A DNA stretch of 7,931 nt, taken from NCBI GenBank assembly GCA_002440145.1, contig DJRS01000125.1, positions 1-7,931 of the forward strand. Reading direction: 5' to 3'. The notes beneath the pieces were generated by a model. That model was not told where the DNA came from and ran no database searches. It worked only from the letters and a program-made list of their open reading frames with translations. Positions within the stretch are counted from its first letter, which is position 1, and each line of letters starts with the position of its first letter. This document shows positions 6,927-7,931 of the stretch, piece after piece. The DNA is from Verrucomicrobia bacterium UBA6354. Lineage in GTDB: Bacteria; Verrucomicrobiota; Kiritimatiellia; RFP12; UBA1067. Both the position numbers and the translations under genes were made by a program.

Positions 6927-7190
6927 TCAAAATGGAGAGTCGACCGAAAAGGGCTCCCGCATGAGGTCCAAAAACATGCAGTCGCCATGCCGCCAGACGC
7001 GCTCCTGCGGCTCGTAGCCGTAGCGTGACGTCGGGCCGCCGCACGCCGGACAGGGAATCGCGGCATCTTCCCGGACGCCAACATGGATGTCGACCCGCTC
7101 CGCTTCGGGATCGAACTTGGCGCTCTCGACATACCAGGGTTCCTTCAGCCCGAGCGACCCGGCCACCCTGTCCATGAAATGTTCTGCCAT
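6927..7190 (-). pseudogene. ISL3-family transposase, 5' fragment only
   Basis: The 87-residue product begins at ATG 7190, with AAGGAG (7198-7203) seven bases upstream. It resembles the N-terminus of ISL3 (DDE) transposases. WYVESAKFDPEAERVDIHV at 19-37 is the first beta region. CPACGG at 47-52 is the first half of the zf-ISL3 zinc finger, and QERVWRH at 62-68 is the family's conserved WRH block. Full proteins continue with a second Cys pair, a helix-turn-helix and the DDE catalytic domain for about 400 residues. Here similarity stops near residue 73, and a stop comes at residue 88, so it cannot transpose. The DNA beyond shows no transposase remains. The break is therefore a deletion or rearrangement rather than a point mutation. 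A longer start at 7208 is possible but would swallow the ribosome site. Confidence 0.75.
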
Positions 7191-7249
7191 GATTTGGCTC
7201 CTTGCCAACAGTATATCAGCCGCTAACTTTGGAGTAGTGTCCTAAAAAA
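6940..7249 (-). mobile_element. Remnant of an ISL3-type insertion sequence, right end
   Basis: The transposase fragment plus its upstream leader probably represents one end of an insertion sequence. Read on the minus strand, TTTTTTAGGACACTACTCC (7231-7249) sits about 40-60 bases before the start codon, where a terminal inverted repeat would lie. TATACT (about 7211-7216) could serve as its -10. I found no matching copy of that end on the left, so only one end seems to survive, and no target duplication can be named. The outer boundary is uncertain by tens of bases, and the left limit is set only by where transposase similarity fades. Confidence 0.4.
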
Positions 7250-7931
7250 TGAAAAACGACTTGACCTCCATTGCAAACCGGACGGCGGCTACTGGCTGCG
7301 GCTGAAGCTGTCCCAGCCCCTCGCGGACAAGACGGTCTTCGAGGAGGTGGCGGAATCCCTGCCGATCAAGCTGTCGCCCAAGACCATCGCCTACATCCTG
7401 GACGCGACGCTCGCGACGACCGCGGCGAAAGTCGCCCGGGACGGCGTGCCGCGCAAGCTCGGCGACCTCCTCAAGTTCCACCCGGTCGCCCGCGGCAAGG
7501 TGAAAGGTCCCTTCAGCGCCTTCAATCCCGAAACCTGCGCCGGCGTCGTCTCGGTCTGCGCGCTCAAGGGGCTGGAGAAGAAGATGGACATGACCCGCGT
7601 GCGCTTCACGAACGTCCGGCTCGGCGTCGTCGTGACGGTCGCGTCCGTCATGACCGTCGGCGGCACGGCGGACGACATTCTCGTGAAGTCCAGGGAGTTC
7701 GACGTCTGCGGCGAGAACCTCTTCTTCGATGCCGCGGCGGGCGACAGCGCGGAAGCGAGGTGGCTGGAGGACGGCGAAGAGAAATCCGCCGCGCTCGCGC
7801 CGAAGACGGCGAGCCTGCGCCGCATGACGTTCGACTGGCCCGCGGCATTGGACGATGTCGCCCCGGGCACGATCCTGACGTTCGTCTTCAAGACGCACGG
7901 CGGCATTCCGGACGGCGAAATGCAGGAAAAC
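7249..7931 (+). CDS. HU-like DNA-binding protein with Ig-like C-terminal domain, start disrupted, 3' partial
   Basis: A plus-strand frame is open from 7227 to the right edge. It resembles the HU/IHF-like DNA-binding proteins with a C-terminal DUF4469/Ig-type domain, known mainly from Bacteroidetes and also, I believe, Verrucomicrobia-Kiritimatiellae relatives. The HU-like part (about 7260-7615) carries PDGGYWLRLKL, a helical block TIAYILDATLATTAAKVARD, and GDLLKFHPVARGKVKG, the usual beta-arm approach. The Ig-like part (from about 7660) has REFDVCGENLFF and APGTILTFVFKTHGG. No ATG, GTG or TTG precedes the domain in this frame; the first is GTG 7347, inside it. ATG 7249 is one base out of frame across an A5 run: with one more A the protein would begin MKKRLDLHCKPDGGYW. 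Either an indel or the adjoining IS remnant broke the start. Codons end almost always in G or C, more strongly than in the operon. Confidence 0.65.

Noticed and set aside
6551..7132. 193-codon minus-strand frame through the spacer and under the transposase fragment
   Set aside because: Its first part is a shifted reading of the transposase, and the rest is low-complexity Arg/Ser-rich sequence over repeats.
7242..7898. 218-codon minus-strand frame at the right end
   Set aside because: Antisense shadow of the HU-like gene, rich in Arg, Glu and Val as expected from GC3 bias.

Overview
This GC-rich window (roughly 60% or more by eye) comes from a Gram-negative bacterium. The apolipoprotein N-acyltransferase implies an outer-membrane lipoprotein system. 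LysA, the U32 protein and a HU-like/Ig-type DNA-binding protein, together with an ISL3-type transposase remnant, would fit the Verrucomicrobiota/Kiritimatiellota/Lentisphaerota group or a gut-type Bacteroidota relative. This placement is inferred from family resemblance and was not tested by a search.

Left edge (1-552). An Arg/Glu-rich reading frame of unknown function runs off the left end on the minus strand. After it comes an AT-richer intergenic stretch with a nested inverted repeat, a candidate promoter and a clear rho-independent terminator reading rightward. No gene reads into that terminator, so a small RNA of about 120 nt is possible. An extended -10 promoter and a strong Shine-Dalgarno sequence then start lysA.

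Centre (553-6493). Four tightly packed plus-strand genes overlap end to end, by 11, 4 and 32 bp. They are lysA (diaminopimelate decarboxylase), a long U32-family protein of the RlhA/YdcP type, lnt (apolipoprotein N-acyltransferase) and a family 2 glycosyltransferase. They look like one translationally coupled operon. LysA consumes meso-DAP, the peptidoglycan cross-link residue, to make lysine. Lnt finishes lipoproteins, and the glycosyltransferase probably builds a surface glycan. The U32 protein probably modifies RNA and is the functional outlier.

Right part (6494-7931). About 430 bp of non-coding DNA with inverted and short repeats lies next to the 5' fragment of an ISL3-family transposase (minus strand). 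Divergent from it is a HU-like DNA-binding protein gene with a C-terminal Ig-like domain, cut off by the window end. Its frame does not join the only nearby ATG: one base is missing or extra in an A-run just after that codon, or the IS remnant has removed the true start.

I see no CRISPR array, tRNA, rRNA, phage module or recognisable new multi-gene defence system. The points most worth checking are the orphan promoter/terminator pair and the damaged start of the HU-like gene beside the IS remnant.
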